64,000 bases of DNA from CAYYHA01 sp964471535 (GCA_964471535.1 CAYYHA010000002.1:7409-71408); one strand, 5' to 3'. Shown: positions 35,015 to 44,312, numbered from the stretch's first letter. The notes: generated by a model from the sequence alone, not told the origin. A program made the numbers and translations.

Positions 35015-36331
35015 ATGAGCACCGAGATTCAGACCTTTCGTGGGAAGGACACGCGCGAAGTGCTGGCCCTCGTGAAGGCCACCTTGGGCCCGGACGCGAT
35101 CATCCTCGCCACCCGCCAGGTGCCCGGTCTGCTCGGCCCCAAGGGTGTGGAGGTGAAGGCGGCCCGTCCGCCCGCGGAGGTCCTTGCGGCGCGCACCGCC
35201 CGGCCCCGCACGCCGGAGCAGATCCTCGAGGCGAAGCAGCGTGCCGGTCTTGCGGCGACGCGCTACCAGGCGGGGATGCGGCCGCCGGCACCACCGGCCC
35301 CGCCCACCACGCAGCGCCCCTCGGAGCCCCCGCTGCCCACCGGTGCCGTGCGCGAATCGGGACCGGCCGAGGCCGCCGGGCCGAGGACGCCTCTGCCCCG
35401 CCGCCCCAGCTATCCCCTCGTGGAGGAGGACCGCGTGTTGACGCGGGAGGTTGCGTCGCTCAAGGAGGCGCTCGAGGCAGCGCAGCGGGAGCTGCGGCGG
35501 CTTGCCGCAGCGAGTCGCGCCTCCGAGAGCTTGGACCTCGATCCGGTGAGCGCCGACCTCTATGCGACGCTGGTCGATCGGGGCGTGGAGGCCCATGTGG
35601 CCGAGGAACTCATCCGCCAGGCCCGCATGGAGGTGGTGGGTGGAATCGCCCGCGGCGAACTCTTGGCGGCGGTGCGCGGAATCCTCGCCGAGCACCTGGT
35701 GGCGGGGCGGGCGCCGTGGCTGCGCCGGGGCCGCTGGCTCGCCGACCGCCAATACCGCGTCGCCCTCGTCGGGCCCACGGGTGTGGGGAAGACGACCACC
35801 CTGGCGAAAATCGCCGCGCGGGCGATCACCGAGAGCCGGCTAAAGGTCTCCCTGATCACCGTCGATAACTACCGTGTGGGTGCAAAAGAACAGCTCGCAC
35901 GGTACGCCGGCATCATGGGGGTGCCGCTGCACCTCGCGCGTGACCGCCGGGAGCTCACAGAGGCAATCGAGCAGTCGTCCGACGCCGATCTGGTGCTCGT
36001 CGACACGGCAGGTCGCGCCTGCGACGACGAGGTCGCCGAGCAGATGGCCCTGCTCCGCAGCGTCGACGGTCTGCAGCTCCATCTCGTGCTCTCCGCGGCG
36101 ACGGGGGGCCGGCAGATCGCGGAAACCGCGCGACGCTTCCGAGGCTACGAACCGGAACGGTTGATTCTCTCCAAGCTGGATGAGACCGCAGCCCCGGGCG
36201 GCGTGCTCTCGGCGGCGCTGTGGATCCGGCGTCCCATCTCGTGCCTGACCCACGGGCAGCGCGTTCCCGAAGACATCCGAGCCATCGAGGACGACGCACT
36301 CGTCGACCTCGTCGCCCCCATCGAGGAGTAA
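35015..36331 (+). CDS. flhF: flagellar placement GTPase FlhF (SRP-type)
   Basis: A 438-residue SRP-family GTPase that sets the position of the flagellum, usually at a pole. The N-terminal B domain has TFRGKDTREVLALVKATLGP. A Pro/Arg-rich linker and a coiled region follow. The NG domain starts near 165, with G1 GPTGVGKTT at about 253-261, then LITVDNYRVGAKEQLARYA, DLVLVDTAGR and LILSKLDETAAPGGVLSAAL. FlhG usually stimulates its GTPase, and flhG follows after four bases. Confidence 0.95.
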   Translation: MSTEIQTFRGKDTREVLALVKATLGPDAIILATRQVPGLLGPKGVEVKAARPPAEVLAARTARPRTPEQILEAKQRAGLAATRYQAGMRPPAPPAPPTTQRPSEPPLPTGAVRESGPAEAAGPRTPLPRRPSYPLVEEDRVLTREVASLKEALEAAQRELRRLAAASRASESLDLDPVSADLYATLVDRGVEAHVAEELIRQARMEVVGGIARGELLAAVRGILAEHLVAGRAPWLRRGRWLADRQYRVALVGPTGVGKTTTLAKIAARAITESRLKVSLITVDNYRVGAKEQLARYAGIMGVPLHLARDRRELTEAIEQSSDADLVLVDTAGRACDDEVAEQMALLRSVDGLQLHLVLSAATGGRQIAETARRFRGYEPERLILSKLDETAAPGGVLSAALWIRRPISCLTHGQRVPEDIRAIEDDALVDLVAPIEE

Positions 36332-36335
36332 CGCC

Positions 36336-37211
36336 GTGGATCAAGCGGAAGGACTGAGAAAGGTGGTGGCCATGCAAGGCAAGCGGTCCCATAAGCGACT
36401 GCGGATCTATGCAACGGTGAGCGGAAAGGGAGGGGTGGGAAAGACCAACCTCGCCGCGAACATGGCGATTCTCGCGGCCAAGCAGGGGCACAAGGTGCTG
36501 GTGATCGACGCCGACCTGGGCCTGGCCAACGTCGAGATCGCCATGGGCATCAAGCCGGAGCGGCACATTGGCGACCTCTTCGATGGTACGGCCGAGATCA
36601 CCGACATCCTCGCCGTGGGTCCCGCGGGCGTGCGTGTCCTCTCCGCGGGCAGCGGCGTGCAGTACCTCTCACAGCTCGACGACGGGCAGAAGCTGCGCCT
36701 CATCACCGCCTTCGATCAGCTCGAGGACGATTTCGACACGGTGATCATCGATGCCGGCGCGGGCATCGGTGACAACGTCCTCTTCTTTGCCGGCGCCGCC
36801 CAGGAGGCCATCCTCGTGGTGAACTCCGAGCCCACCTCGCTCACCGACGCCTATGCAACGGTGAAGGTGCTCTGCCAGCAGGCCGGGGTGAAGAACTTCG
36901 CCGTGGTGGTCAACCCGGTGCCCAACCAGAAGACCGCCAGCGACGTCTTCCAGAAGCTGACCACCGTGACCAGCCGCTTCCTCAACTGCAACGTCCGGCT
37001 CGCCGGCTACATCCCCCGCGACGAAAACCTGCACCGGGCGGTGATGATGCAGCGGCCGCTTATCGAGGCCTTTCCCGCCAGTCCGGCGTCACGGGCGATG
37101 AAGCAGGTGGTGCACGTGCTCCTGAACGGAGCGCCGCCACCCATGGTGGATGGGGGGATGAAGTTCATGTGGCAGCGTCTGTTCCGGGAGTCGAAGGCCC
37201 TCGAAGCCTAG
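36336..37211 (+). CDS. flhG: flagellar number regulator FlhG (FleN/YlxH), MinD-like ATPase
   Basis: A 291-residue ParA/MinD-family ATPase limiting flagellar number. The N-terminus DQAEGLR (2-8) is the DQAxxLR motif by which FlhG activates FlhF. The deviant Walker A GKGGVGKT lies at 30-37, followed by LVIDADLGLANVEIAMG and VIIDAGAGIGDNVLFFA. The C-terminal helix (MKFMWQRLF) is probably a membrane-targeting sequence. It starts with GTG preceded by GAGGAG from the flhF end, so the two are co-translated. In gammaproteobacteria the same protein also inhibits the sigma-54 activator FleQ. Confidence 0.95.
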   Translation: MDQAEGLRKVVAMQGKRSHKRLRIYATVSGKGGVGKTNLAANMAILAAKQGHKVLVIDADLGLANVEIAMGIKPERHIGDLFDGTAEITDILAVGPAGVRVLSAGSGVQYLSQLDDGQKLRLITAFDQLEDDFDTVIIDAGAGIGDNVLFFAGAAQEAILVVNSEPTSLTDAYATVKVLCQQAGVKNFAVVVNPVPNQKTASDVFQKLTTVTSRFLNCNVRLAGYIPRDENLHRAVMMQRPLIEAFPASPASRAMKQVVHVLLNGAPPPMVDGGMKFMWQRLFRESKALEA

Positions 37212-37221
37212 GGGATCCCCG

Positions 37222-37914
37222 ATGCATCGAGCGGTGGCCGAGTACGCGACGGGACGCGATCGAGAGTCGGAGCTGATCCGACACTACGGCCACCTCATCG
37301 ATCGCAACGCCCGTCGCATCGCGGCGCGCGTAGGTGACATGTCCCTGGTCGACGACCTGTGGTCGGTGGGGGCGCTGGGTCTGGTGGATGCCGCGAGTCG
37401 CTTCGATGCGGCCCAGGAGGTCCGCTTCGAGACCTTCGTGGAACATCGCATCCGAGGAGCGATGCTCGACGAGCTGCGGCGCATGGACCACCTGCCGCGG
37501 CGGCTCCGGCAACGGACCGATCGGCTGGCGCGCGCCCGCCAGAAACTGGAGCACCGCCTGGGCCGGGAACCAGACGCCTTCGAGCTCGCCGAATCCCTCG
37601 GTTGGGAGGTGGAGGAGATCGAATCGCTCGACAGCGTGGCGCGGCCTCCGCTGCGCCTCGAGGAGATCGACGAGCCGGCGGTCCCCTCGGCGGGCGACGG
37701 GCCACTCGATGCCCTCGAGCGCGCCCGTCAGAGAGAGCGTCTTGCCGAGGCCGTGGCAGCGCTCCCCGAGCGCTTGCAGATCGTTCTCTCGCTCCGCCTC
37801 GTCGAGGGCCTCTCGCTCAAGGAGATCGCGAAGATTCTCGGTGTGAGTGCGCCGCGGGTCTGCCAGCTCCACAACGATGCCGTACGCAAGGTGAAGGCGT
37901 ACCTAGGCCTGTAG
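37222..37914 (+). CDS. fliA: flagellar sigma factor FliA (sigma-28)
   Basis: A 230-residue sigma-70-type factor lacking region 1. Region 2 includes LVDDLWSVGALGLVDAASRF and RFETFVEHRIRGAMLDELRR, with the FliA-specific DHLPRRLR. Region 3 has LEHRLGREPDAFELAESLG, and region 4 has LSLRLVEGLSLKEIAKILGV with SAPRVCQLHNDAV. It would read late flagellar genes such as flagellin, which lie elsewhere; the anti-sigma factor flgM is also not here. It closes the flagellar block and converges with glnS across 140 bases. Confidence 0.95.
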   Translation: MHRAVAEYATGRDRESELIRHYGHLIDRNARRIAARVGDMSLVDDLWSVGALGLVDAASRFDAAQEVRFETFVEHRIRGAMLDELRRMDHLPRRLRQRTDRLARARQKLEHRLGREPDAFELAESLGWEVEEIESLDSVARPPLRLEEIDEPAVPSAGDGPLDALERARQRERLAEAVAALPERLQIVLSLRLVEGLSLKEIAKILGVSAPRVCQLHNDAVRKVKAYLGL

Positions 37915-38054
37915 GGGCGTGCCGAGGCTGCCTCGGATACGCGTCGTGGGTGCGAGCGCCCAGCGGAGGCCGTGGTCTGGCGGCAGTCGGGAGCCGGTGC
38001 CTCCCCCCGTCCGGGACGTGGCGTGCGTCCGTCCCTCGGGCCTGAGGCCGAGGC

Positions 38055-40352
38055 TTACTCCGACCCGTCGAGCCGCTGCTCGAGGAGGCGGCGCACCGCC
38101 TTCGGGTCCGCGGCACCCTTCGTCGCCTTCATCACCTGCCCGACGAAGAAGCCGATGAGGGCGCGCTTTCCGCCGCGGTAGCGCGCCACCTCCTCCGGGT
38201 GTTCGGCGAGGACGGCGTCCACGACCCCGGCGAGGGCACCCGCGTCCTCGATGCGCCGCACCCCCAGCTCGTCCACGAGCGCTTCGGGATCGCCGCCCGT
38301 GCGGGTGAGCGTCTCGAGGAGGCGTTTGGCCCCGGACCCGGCCACCACGCCCGCGTCGAGCAGCGCCAGGTACTTGGCCAGTGCCTTGCCGTCGAAGGCG
38401 GGGGGTGTCCCTTGCTCCCGCACGAGCGCCAGCACCTCGTTGACGAGCTTGCTCGCAGCCGCCCGTGTGCCAGCGCCGGCGTGCACCGCCTCCTCGAAGA
38501 GACGACGGAGCTCGGGCTCTTCGGCGAGGACTTGCGCCTCGTGTGGCGCGAGGCCGTGGGCGTCGGCGAGGGCACGTGCCGCTTCGGAGAGCGGTCGAGC
38601 CGTGGTGGCAGTTCCGGCGGCGCGTTGCTGGGCCTTGCGCCGTGCCTTCTCGGCACGCCGCCGCTCGAGCGCCTCGGCCGCGCCCGTTTGCTGCCGCGAC
38701 CAGGTGTCACGGAGCCCGATGATGCGGTTGAAGACGGGGCGGCCCTCCTCGCTGTCCACCGGATCGACGAAGAAGTAGCCGATGCGTTCGAACTGAAAGC
38801 GCTGCTCGGCCAGCGCACCCTTCAGGAAGGGCTCGACCTTCGCCTGCACCACGCGCAGGGAGTCTGGGTTCAAGAAGTCGCGAAAGTCGCGCTCCGGGTC
38901 CGCCGCGGGGTGGGGGTGGGTGAAGAGGCGGTCGTAGAGGCGCACCTCGGCGTCCGCGGCGTGCTCGGCGCTGACCCAGTGGAGGACGCCCTTCACCTTT
39001 CGTCCGGCGGGGCTGCGCCCACCAGTCGTCTCTGGGTCGTAGCTGCATTCGAGGCGCACCACGCGACCGGAACTGTCCTTCACCACCTTCTCACAGCGGA
39101 TGACGAAGGCGTGGCGCAGGCGTACCTCGGCGCCAGGGGAGAGGCGCCGAAAGCCGGGCGGGGGCGCCTCGGCGAAGTCCTCACGCTCGATGAAGAGGCG
39201 CCCCCCGATGGGCAGCTTGCGGCTGCCCTCCTTGGGGATGTCGTGGGGCCAGAGGGGTGCGTCGAGCCATTGAGTGCCCCCCGGCCAGTTCACGATCACC
39301 ACCTCCAGCGGATCGAGGACCGCCATCACCCGCGGTGCCCGATGGTTCAGATCCTCGCGGATCCAGTGATCGAGACGCTCCATCTCCACGGTGCTGTTCG
39401 TCTTGGCGACACCGATGTCCTCGCAGAACTTACGGATGGCTTCGGGAGTGACGCCCCGGCGCCTCAAGCCTGCGATGGTCATCATCCGTGGATCGTCCCA
39501 ACCTGCGACGTGACCCTCCTCCACGAGCTGCAAGAGCTTTCGCTTGCTCGTGATCGTGTATTCGAGCTCCAGGCGCGCAAATTCGTACTGATGGGGTCGC
39601 GGCTGCGGAACGTCCAGGTTGTCGAGGATCCAGTCGTAGAGGGCGCGGTTGTTCTCGAACTCCAAGGTGCAGATGGAATGGGTGATGCCCTCGATGGAAT
39701 CGGAGAGGCAGTGCGCGAAGTCGTACATGGGATAGATGCACCAACTGTCACCTGTCCGGTGGTGTCGCGCGTGGCGGATGCGGTACAGAGGGGGATCGCG
39801 CAGCTTCATGTTGGGCGAGGCCATGTCGATCTTGGCTCGAAGCGTCAGCTCGCCGTCGGCGAAGTCCCCGGCCCGCATCCGTCGGAAGAGCTCCAGGTTC
39901 TCCGAGATGGGGCGATCCCGATCGGGACTGGGCGTCCCCGGCTCGGTCACCGTGCCCCGGCTCGCTCGCATCTCCTCGAGGCTTTGCGAGCACACGTAGG
40001 CGAGGCCCTTGCGGATGAGCTCCTCGGCGTAGGCGTAGAAGCGTTCGAAGTAGTCCGAGGCGTGGTAGAGGTGCTCCCCCCAATCGGCGCCGAGCCACCG
40101 TACGTCGCGGATGATGGCCTCCTCGTACTCGGCCTCCTCCTTCAGGGGGTTCGTATCGTCGAAGCGCAGGTGGAAGCGGCCGCCGTACTCCTTTGCCAGG
40201 CCGTAGTTGAGGAGCACGCTCTTGGCGTGCCCGATGTGTAGGTAGCCGTTGGGCTCCGGTGGAAAACGCGTCACCACCTCGCGGTAGCGACCCGCACGCA
40301 GGTCGTCGTCGATGATCTGCCGCAGGAAGTCTCGCTTGGGCTCGCTGTCCAT
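38055..40352 (-). CDS. glnS: glutaminyl-tRNA synthetase with YqeY-like C-terminal domain
   Basis: A 765-residue class I synthetase joining Gln to tRNA-Gln. PPEPNGYLHIGHAKS (31-45) contains the HIGH motif; TSKRKLLQLV is the KMSKS-equivalent loop. The anticodon-binding beta-barrels extend to about 560. After a charged, Ala/Arg-rich linker comes an extra domain (about 600-765) like GatB/YqeY tails: SKLVNEVLALVREQG, PEEVARYRGGKRALIGFFVG and QVMKATKGAADPKAVRRLLE. GlnRS enzymes with this tail are known in Deinococcus and relatives, where it aids tRNA binding. The ATG has AAGGA eight bases upstream. Confidence 0.95.
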   Translation of the reverse strand: MDSEPKRDFLRQIIDDDLRAGRYREVVTRFPPEPNGYLHIGHAKSVLLNYGLAKEYGGRFHLRFDDTNPLKEEAEYEEAIIRDVRWLGADWGEHLYHASDYFERFYAYAEELIRKGLAYVCSQSLEEMRASRGTVTEPGTPSPDRDRPISENLELFRRMRAGDFADGELTLRAKIDMASPNMKLRDPPLYRIRHARHHRTGDSWCIYPMYDFAHCLSDSIEGITHSICTLEFENNRALYDWILDNLDVPQPRPHQYEFARLELEYTITSKRKLLQLVEEGHVAGWDDPRMMTIAGLRRRGVTPEAIRKFCEDIGVAKTNSTVEMERLDHWIREDLNHRAPRVMAVLDPLEVVIVNWPGGTQWLDAPLWPHDIPKEGSRKLPIGGRLFIEREDFAEAPPPGFRRLSPGAEVRLRHAFVIRCEKVVKDSSGRVVRLECSYDPETTGGRSPAGRKVKGVLHWVSAEHAADAEVRLYDRLFTHPHPAADPERDFRDFLNPDSLRVVQAKVEPFLKGALAEQRFQFERIGYFFVDPVDSEEGRPVFNRIIGLRDTWSRQQTGAAEALERRRAEKARRKAQQRAAGTATTARPLSEAARALADAHGLAPHEAQVLAEEPELRRLFEEAVHAGAGTRAAASKLVNEVLALVREQGTPPAFDGKALAKYLALLDAGVVAGSGAKRLLETLTRTGGDPEALVDELGVRRIEDAGALAGVVDAVLAEHPEEVARYRGGKRALIGFFVGQVMKATKGAADPKAVRRLLEQRLDGSE

Positions 40353-40450
40353 CTCGAAGGTCCTTATGGCCCGATTCTTCGCTGCTCACAACGCATGGAG
40401 CAGCTCCGGCATGCCTCCCCGCGATCGCCCCGAGTCGCGCCGGCGGGCAC

Positions 40451-40495
40451 GGCTCGAGGGCCGGTCCTGTCGAACCGCGTCGCCGGTCTCGAGCC
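40451..40495 (-). terminator. possible hairpin terminator after the esterase gene
   Basis: Arms ggctcgag (40451-40458) and ctcgagcc (40488-40495) pair perfectly, with a further ccgg/ccgg pairing inside. It lies nine bases past the stop of the minus-strand esterase. There is no T-tract. Confidence 0.35.
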
Positions 40496-40503
40496 CGCCG
40501 TGC

Positions 40504-41904
40504 TCAGAGGCCCTCGAAGAGGCCCACCGGGCGGAAGACACGAGCCGCCCAGGCGGCTTCGTGGTGACCGGCGCCCGGCTCCCACCAATGGAAGAGGTTC
40601 ACGTCGTAGGTCCACGCCCCCGCCGCCAGCTCGTCCGCCATCTGCCGTGTCGTGCAGTAGTTGTCCTGGCTGTCGGGGGCATCGTCCCGGATGCCGTCCC
40701 CATCGCTGTCCACGCAGCCCGAGCCCGGGCCGCCGCCCGAGTCGAGATAGAGGACGAAGGGCATCGGCCCTGCGGCCACGTAGCGTTCGATGACGGTTTC
40801 GTTGTGGGCTCCGATGGAGCCCCAGCCAAGGGTGCCCGAGAGGCTGCCGGCGAAGTCCCAGAAATCGGGCTGCGCCACGGCGATGTAGAGCGAGACCAGC
40901 CCCCCGAGGGACGAGCCCATCACGCCGCGCCGCTCCGGCGGGCCGTACTCTGCTTCGACGAGGGGCACGACCACCTCGCGCACGAAGCGGGCGTAGGCAT
41001 CGGCGCGCCCGCCCACCTCCTCGCCCTCGATGCGGTCTGGGACGTGGGTGTACTCGTCCATGCGATCGGGTGTGTTGTCGATGCCCACCACGAGGGTGGA
41101 GGAGGAGACGACCTCGTCGATCTTCCAGCCACCGAAGGGCGCGTCCCGATCGAAGATGTTCTGCCCATCGTGCATGTAGAGGTGGTGCGTGGGGGGATCC
41201 ATGGGCACCCAGACCCGCACCGTGCGTGGGGCGAGGCCTTCCCCCGCCACGCCGGGCCAGCGCTCGATGTGTCCGCCCCAGGCGCGCACGAGGGCGTACT
41301 GACCGAAGGCATCGTAGCCGTAGCGCCGCGCCCACGGATCGGCCACATAACGCCCCTGCCCATCGATGAACTTGTACTTCGAGCCGCGGGGTGCATCGAT
41401 GCGGACTTGCGTCCACCACACCCCGTGCTCGAGCTGCATCGGGGTGCCCCGCCAGCCGTCGTGGTCGCCGGCGAGGCGATAGGGACCCATGCCGTCGTCC
41501 TTGTGGGCGAAGATGAAGCCTTCGGGCGTTGCGATGGGCCAGCCGTCGTGGCGGGCCACCTCGAGGAGCATCTCGTCGACGGTGCGTTCCCCCGCGAGTG
41601 CCTCCCAGAACCGCTCCGCATCGGAGTTGGCGATGCCGCCGCCGTCCCCACCCCCGTCCCCGCGGTGCGGGCCGGCATCTTCGGTGAAGCCTCCCCCGTC
41701 GGGGAGCAGGCCGCCGGCGTCCGGCCCTCCACCGGGCGCGCAGGCGGCGAGGAGCAGGGCACAGGCGAGCCAGGCGTCACGGGGGGCGGCCCCGGCGAGA
41801 CGGCGGCCGCCTCGGGACGCCCGAACGACCCCTCTGTTCTTGCGTCGAGGTGCGCGGCCTGCGGGGGCCACGTGCGCCCGATGCCGGCCTCTCGCCCCGA
41901 TCAC
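40504..41904 (-). CDS. exported lipoprotein esterase with CBM48-like and alpha/beta-hydrolase domains
   Basis: A 466-residue product read from a GTG that overlaps the stop of the upstream gene; a later GTG at 41871 is also possible. After an unusually long basic N-terminus comes a lipoprotein signal (WLACALLLAAC) and an Asp/Gly linker. Residues about 130-210 resemble an E-set/CBM48 module (YRLAGDHDGWRGTPMQLEHG). The rest is an esterase-D/ferulic-esterase-type alpha/beta hydrolase: HLYMHDGQNIFD, the nucleophile elbow GVMGSSLGGLVSLYIA and the late His in GAGHHEAAWAARV. An Asp-rich insert DSDGDGIRDDAPDSQD may bind calcium. Likely a surface carbohydrate- or siderophore-type esterase; substrate unknown. 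Confidence 0.82.
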   Translation of the reverse strand: MIGARGRHRAHVAPAGRAPRRKNRGVVRASRGGRRLAGAAPRDAWLACALLLAACAPGGGPDAGGLLPDGGGFTEDAGPHRGDGGGDGGGIANSDAERFWEALAGERTVDEMLLEVARHDGWPIATPEGFIFAHKDDGMGPYRLAGDHDGWRGTPMQLEHGVWWTQVRIDAPRGSKYKFIDGQGRYVADPWARRYGYDAFGQYALVRAWGGHIERWPGVAGEGLAPRTVRVWVPMDPPTHHLYMHDGQNIFDRDAPFGGWKIDEVVSSSTLVVGIDNTPDRMDEYTHVPDRIEGEEVGGRADAYARFVREVVVPLVEAEYGPPERRGVMGSSLGGLVSLYIAVAQPDFWDFAGSLSGTLGWGSIGAHNETVIERYVAAGPMPFVLYLDSGGGPGSGCVDSDGDGIRDDAPDSQDNYCTTRQMADELAAGAWTYDVNLFHWWEPGAGHHEAAWAARVFRPVGLFEGL

Positions 41905-42617
41905 CGCCGGTTGCCCAGGAAGCGCAGCAGGTAGAGGAAGAGGTTGATGAAGTCGAGATAGAGGGCGAGGGCGCCGAAGATGTAGAGCTTGTCCACAGGG
42001 AGCGTCCCCTCGCGGGCCATCCGTCGCAGCCGCTGCACGTCGTAGGCCGACAGGCCCACGAAGACGATCACCGCTGCATAGGTGATGCCCCAGTAGAGCA
42101 TCTCGCTGTGCAGGAAGAAGTTCACCACCGAGGCGAGGATGAGCCCGATGAGCCCCATGAGCAGGAAGCTCCGCCAGGAGCTCAGGTCACGCTTCGTCAC
42201 GCTTCCGTAAACGGCCATGGCCGCGAAGGTTCCCCCCGTCACCAGGAAGGTCGAAGCGATCGATCCCGCCGTGTAGACCAGGAAGACGACGGAGAAGGTC
42301 AGGCCGTTGAGGACGGCGTAGCCGAGGAAGAGCAGCATCAGGGTGCGCGCCGAGAGCTTGTTCAGACCCAAGGTCATCACCACGACGAGGGCGAGCTCGA
42401 CGACGATGGTGCCGATGACGAGACCTGGGTTGGCGAAGAAGACCTCCGCGATGGCCTCCGAATGGGCGACCCAGACGGCGGTGAGCGCGGTCAGCGCCAG
42501 GCCGACGCTCATCCACCAGTAGATGTTGCGCATCGCATCGGCGACGAGGTCGGCGCCGCCGAGTGCCACCTCCCCGGATGGGGCGCTTCGATCGATCTTC
42601 GGTCCGGTCCAGGACAT
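41901..42617 (-). CDS. Bax inhibitor-1 / YccA family membrane protein
   Basis: A 238-residue protein with seven hydrophobic helices. Family features include NIYWWMSVGLALTALTAVWV at the first helix, LSAYDVQRLRRMA near the sixth and the ending GALALYLDFINLFLYLLRFL, which carries the conserved Asp-rich LYLDFIN segment. Bacterial members (YccA, YbhL, YetJ) are linked to FtsH control or calcium leak. The ATG at 42617 has AGGAGG eight bases upstream; the frame upstream to 42797 looks non-coding. Its stop overlaps the GTG of the esterase. Confidence 0.92.
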   Translation of the reverse strand: MSWTGPKIDRSAPSGEVALGGADLVADAMRNIYWWMSVGLALTALTAVWVAHSEAIAEVFFANPGLVIGTIVVELALVVVMTLGLNKLSARTLMLLFLGYAVLNGLTFSVVFLVYTAGSIASTFLVTGGTFAAMAVYGSVTKRDLSSWRSFLLMGLIGLILASVVNFFLHSEMLYWGITYAAVIVFVGLSAYDVQRLRRMAREGTLPVDKLYIFGALALYLDFINLFLYLLRFLGNRR

Positions 42618-42985
42618 CTCCAATGCCTCCTGCTCGTGGCGTGGTCGCTGCGTGCCCGCTGCCTCTGTGCTCGTCCCCGGCGCCCGCGGCATGGCGGCAG
42701 TGCCCAGCGCCTCGCCACTTCCGCTGTCTCTGTGTCGCCCCGTTGCTCCGGCGCTGCTCGTGCGGCCCTGCCTCTGACGCCGGGCGGCACCCGGCACTGC
42801 GGGACGCTCTAGAGCATACTTCGGGCGCCACCGCGGGCAAGGCCCCCTCCCGGCCCGATTCCCAGCGCCCCCTCGCTCTGCGTTCCTCGATTGGCTGCCG
42901 GGGTTTCGGGCCTCCGGTGGACCCCGCCTCCTCCGAGCGGGGTCGGGTGACGCCGGGCGCCCGGCCGCGGTAGAAAGGGCCGCAG
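42618..42985. other. 368-base intergenic region between divergent BI-1 and kinase genes
   Basis: I see no gene here. It holds a ten-base palindrome GCTCTAGAGC at 42806-42815 and, on the minus strand, a -10-like TATGCT (42813-42818) with a -35-like TTGCCC (42835-42840) 16 bases away. Confidence 0.5.
42813..42840 (-). promoter_or_regulatory. possible sigma-70-type promoter for the BI-1 gene
   Basis: TTGCCC and TATGCT with a 16-base spacer each match four of six consensus positions on the minus strand. The predicted start lies near the GCTCTAGAGC palindrome, about 190 bases before the BI-1 ATG. Confidence 0.28.
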
Positions 42986-44296
42986 ATGCCCGCCACGCGT
43001 ATTCGCCGCATCGGTACGACGAAGATGCTCGAGCCCGTCGGGGAAGGCGGGATGGCTGAGGTTTTCGTCGCGATTCAAGAGCCCCTGCAGCGGAAGGTGG
43101 CGGTCAAGGCGATTCATCCCGATCTCGCGCGCAACAAGGAGGCGGTCACGCGCTTTCGCCGCGAAGCGCTCGCTTTGGGGGCGCTCCACCATGAGAACAT
43201 CGTGGCCGTCCACGACCTGGTGGAGAAGAACGGGCAGCTCTTCATGATCCTCGAGTACGTCGATGGGGTGGACGTGCTGGAGATCATTCGAGCCGCGAAT
43301 GGCCCGCTGCCGGTGGACATCGCGTTGCTGGTCGCCGAAGGGGTCGCCAGCGCGCTCGCCCATGCGCACTGGCGCAACGTCATCCACCGCGACATCAAGC
43401 CCGCCAACGTCATGGTCTCCCGCCACGGTGAGGTGAAGCTCACCGACTTCGGCATCGCCAAGGATCTGACCATCGACGATCTGACCAAGACCGGCTTCAT
43501 CGTCGGCACGCCCAGCTACCTGTCACCCGAGCAGATCGCCGGAAAGAAGGCCGACATCCGAACCGACATCTATGCGCTCGGCGTGCTCCTCTTTCAGTGC
43601 CTCTCCGGTCAGAAGCCCTTCGTGGCCGAGGGTCACGGCGAGCTCTTCGCCTCGATCGTCGATGGGCGGCGTCCCCGCCTGCGCGAGCTGGTGGACGTCC
43701 CGCGGGGGGTGGAGCGCATCGTCGACCGCTGCATGCAGGTCAAACCCGAACGGCGCTACCAGCGGGCCTCCGATCTCCATCGCGACCTCGAGCGGCAGCT
43801 CGACCGCGTCCTCTCGGGTACGCCGCACGGGCGTATGGTGCGCTATCTGAAGGAGCTCGGGCTGGTTCGCGAGGACGAGCTCACGGGCTTCGACCTGACG
43901 GAGCTGTGGTACGAGCAGGACCCCTCTGAATCCATCGAGATAGACGAAATCGAGCTTCTTGGTGACGGCAGGGAAGTCCGCCCCCATCCGACACTCCTGC
44001 AGCGGATCCGCGGAACACTGCTCACGGCGATCGCGGTGGCCTCGCTGGCGGTGGTCGGGACCCTCCTCGCCTACTACCTGGCGCCGAAGGAGACGAGTGC
44101 CTTCCTGCACCGGATGGCGAGATGGGTGGACGAGGCCTCGGCCAGCGCGTCAGGCGCCACTGCGGTGCGGCCCGCGGCGGAGGGGACCGGCGGGCCGGCG
44201 GCCGGTAAGACGGGAGGCGCCACGAAGGGAGCGCCGTCACCCGAGGGACCCTCGCCGGCCCCGCCCGGCGAACGCCCCGAGGATGCGCGGCGGTAA
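42986..44296 (+). CDS. transmembrane eukaryote-like Ser/Thr protein kinase
   Basis: A 436-residue kinase. The Gly loop is VGEGGMAEVFVA, the ATP Lys lies in KVAVKAIHPDL, the catalytic loop HRDIKPANV has its Asp at about 136, and DFGIAK starts near 154. The activation segment ends in GTPSYLSPEQI. After the kinase domain there is an acidic juxtamembrane stretch, one transmembrane helix near 343-363 (AIAVASLAVVGTLLAYYL) and a short Ala/Gly/Pro-rich outside tail without PASTA or other sensor repeats. Targets are unknown. The 3' end overlaps or abuts a glycosyltransferase gene, suggesting joint expression. Confidence 0.93.
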   Translation: MPATRIRRIGTTKMLEPVGEGGMAEVFVAIQEPLQRKVAVKAIHPDLARNKEAVTRFRREALALGALHHENIVAVHDLVEKNGQLFMILEYVDGVDVLEIIRAANGPLPVDIALLVAEGVASALAHAHWRNVIHRDIKPANVMVSRHGEVKLTDFGIAKDLTIDDLTKTGFIVGTPSYLSPEQIAGKKADIRTDIYALGVLLFQCLSGQKPFVAEGHGELFASIVDGRRPRLRELVDVPRGVERIVDRCMQVKPERRYQRASDLHRDLERQLDRVLSGTPHGRMVRYLKELGLVREDELTGFDLTELWYEQDPSESIEIDEIELLGDGREVRPHPTLLQRIRGTLLTAIAVASLAVVGTLLAYYLAPKETSAFLHRMARWVDEASASASGATAVRPAAEGTGGPAAGKTGGATKGAPSPEGPSPAPPGERPEDARR

Positions 44297-44312
44297 AGAG
44301 GAGCGAGGCGAG

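Noticed and set aside
37922..37936. Small hairpin CCGAG-N5-CTCGG after fliA
   Set aside because: A five-base stem without T-tract in GC-rich DNA is expected by chance, so I do not call a terminator.
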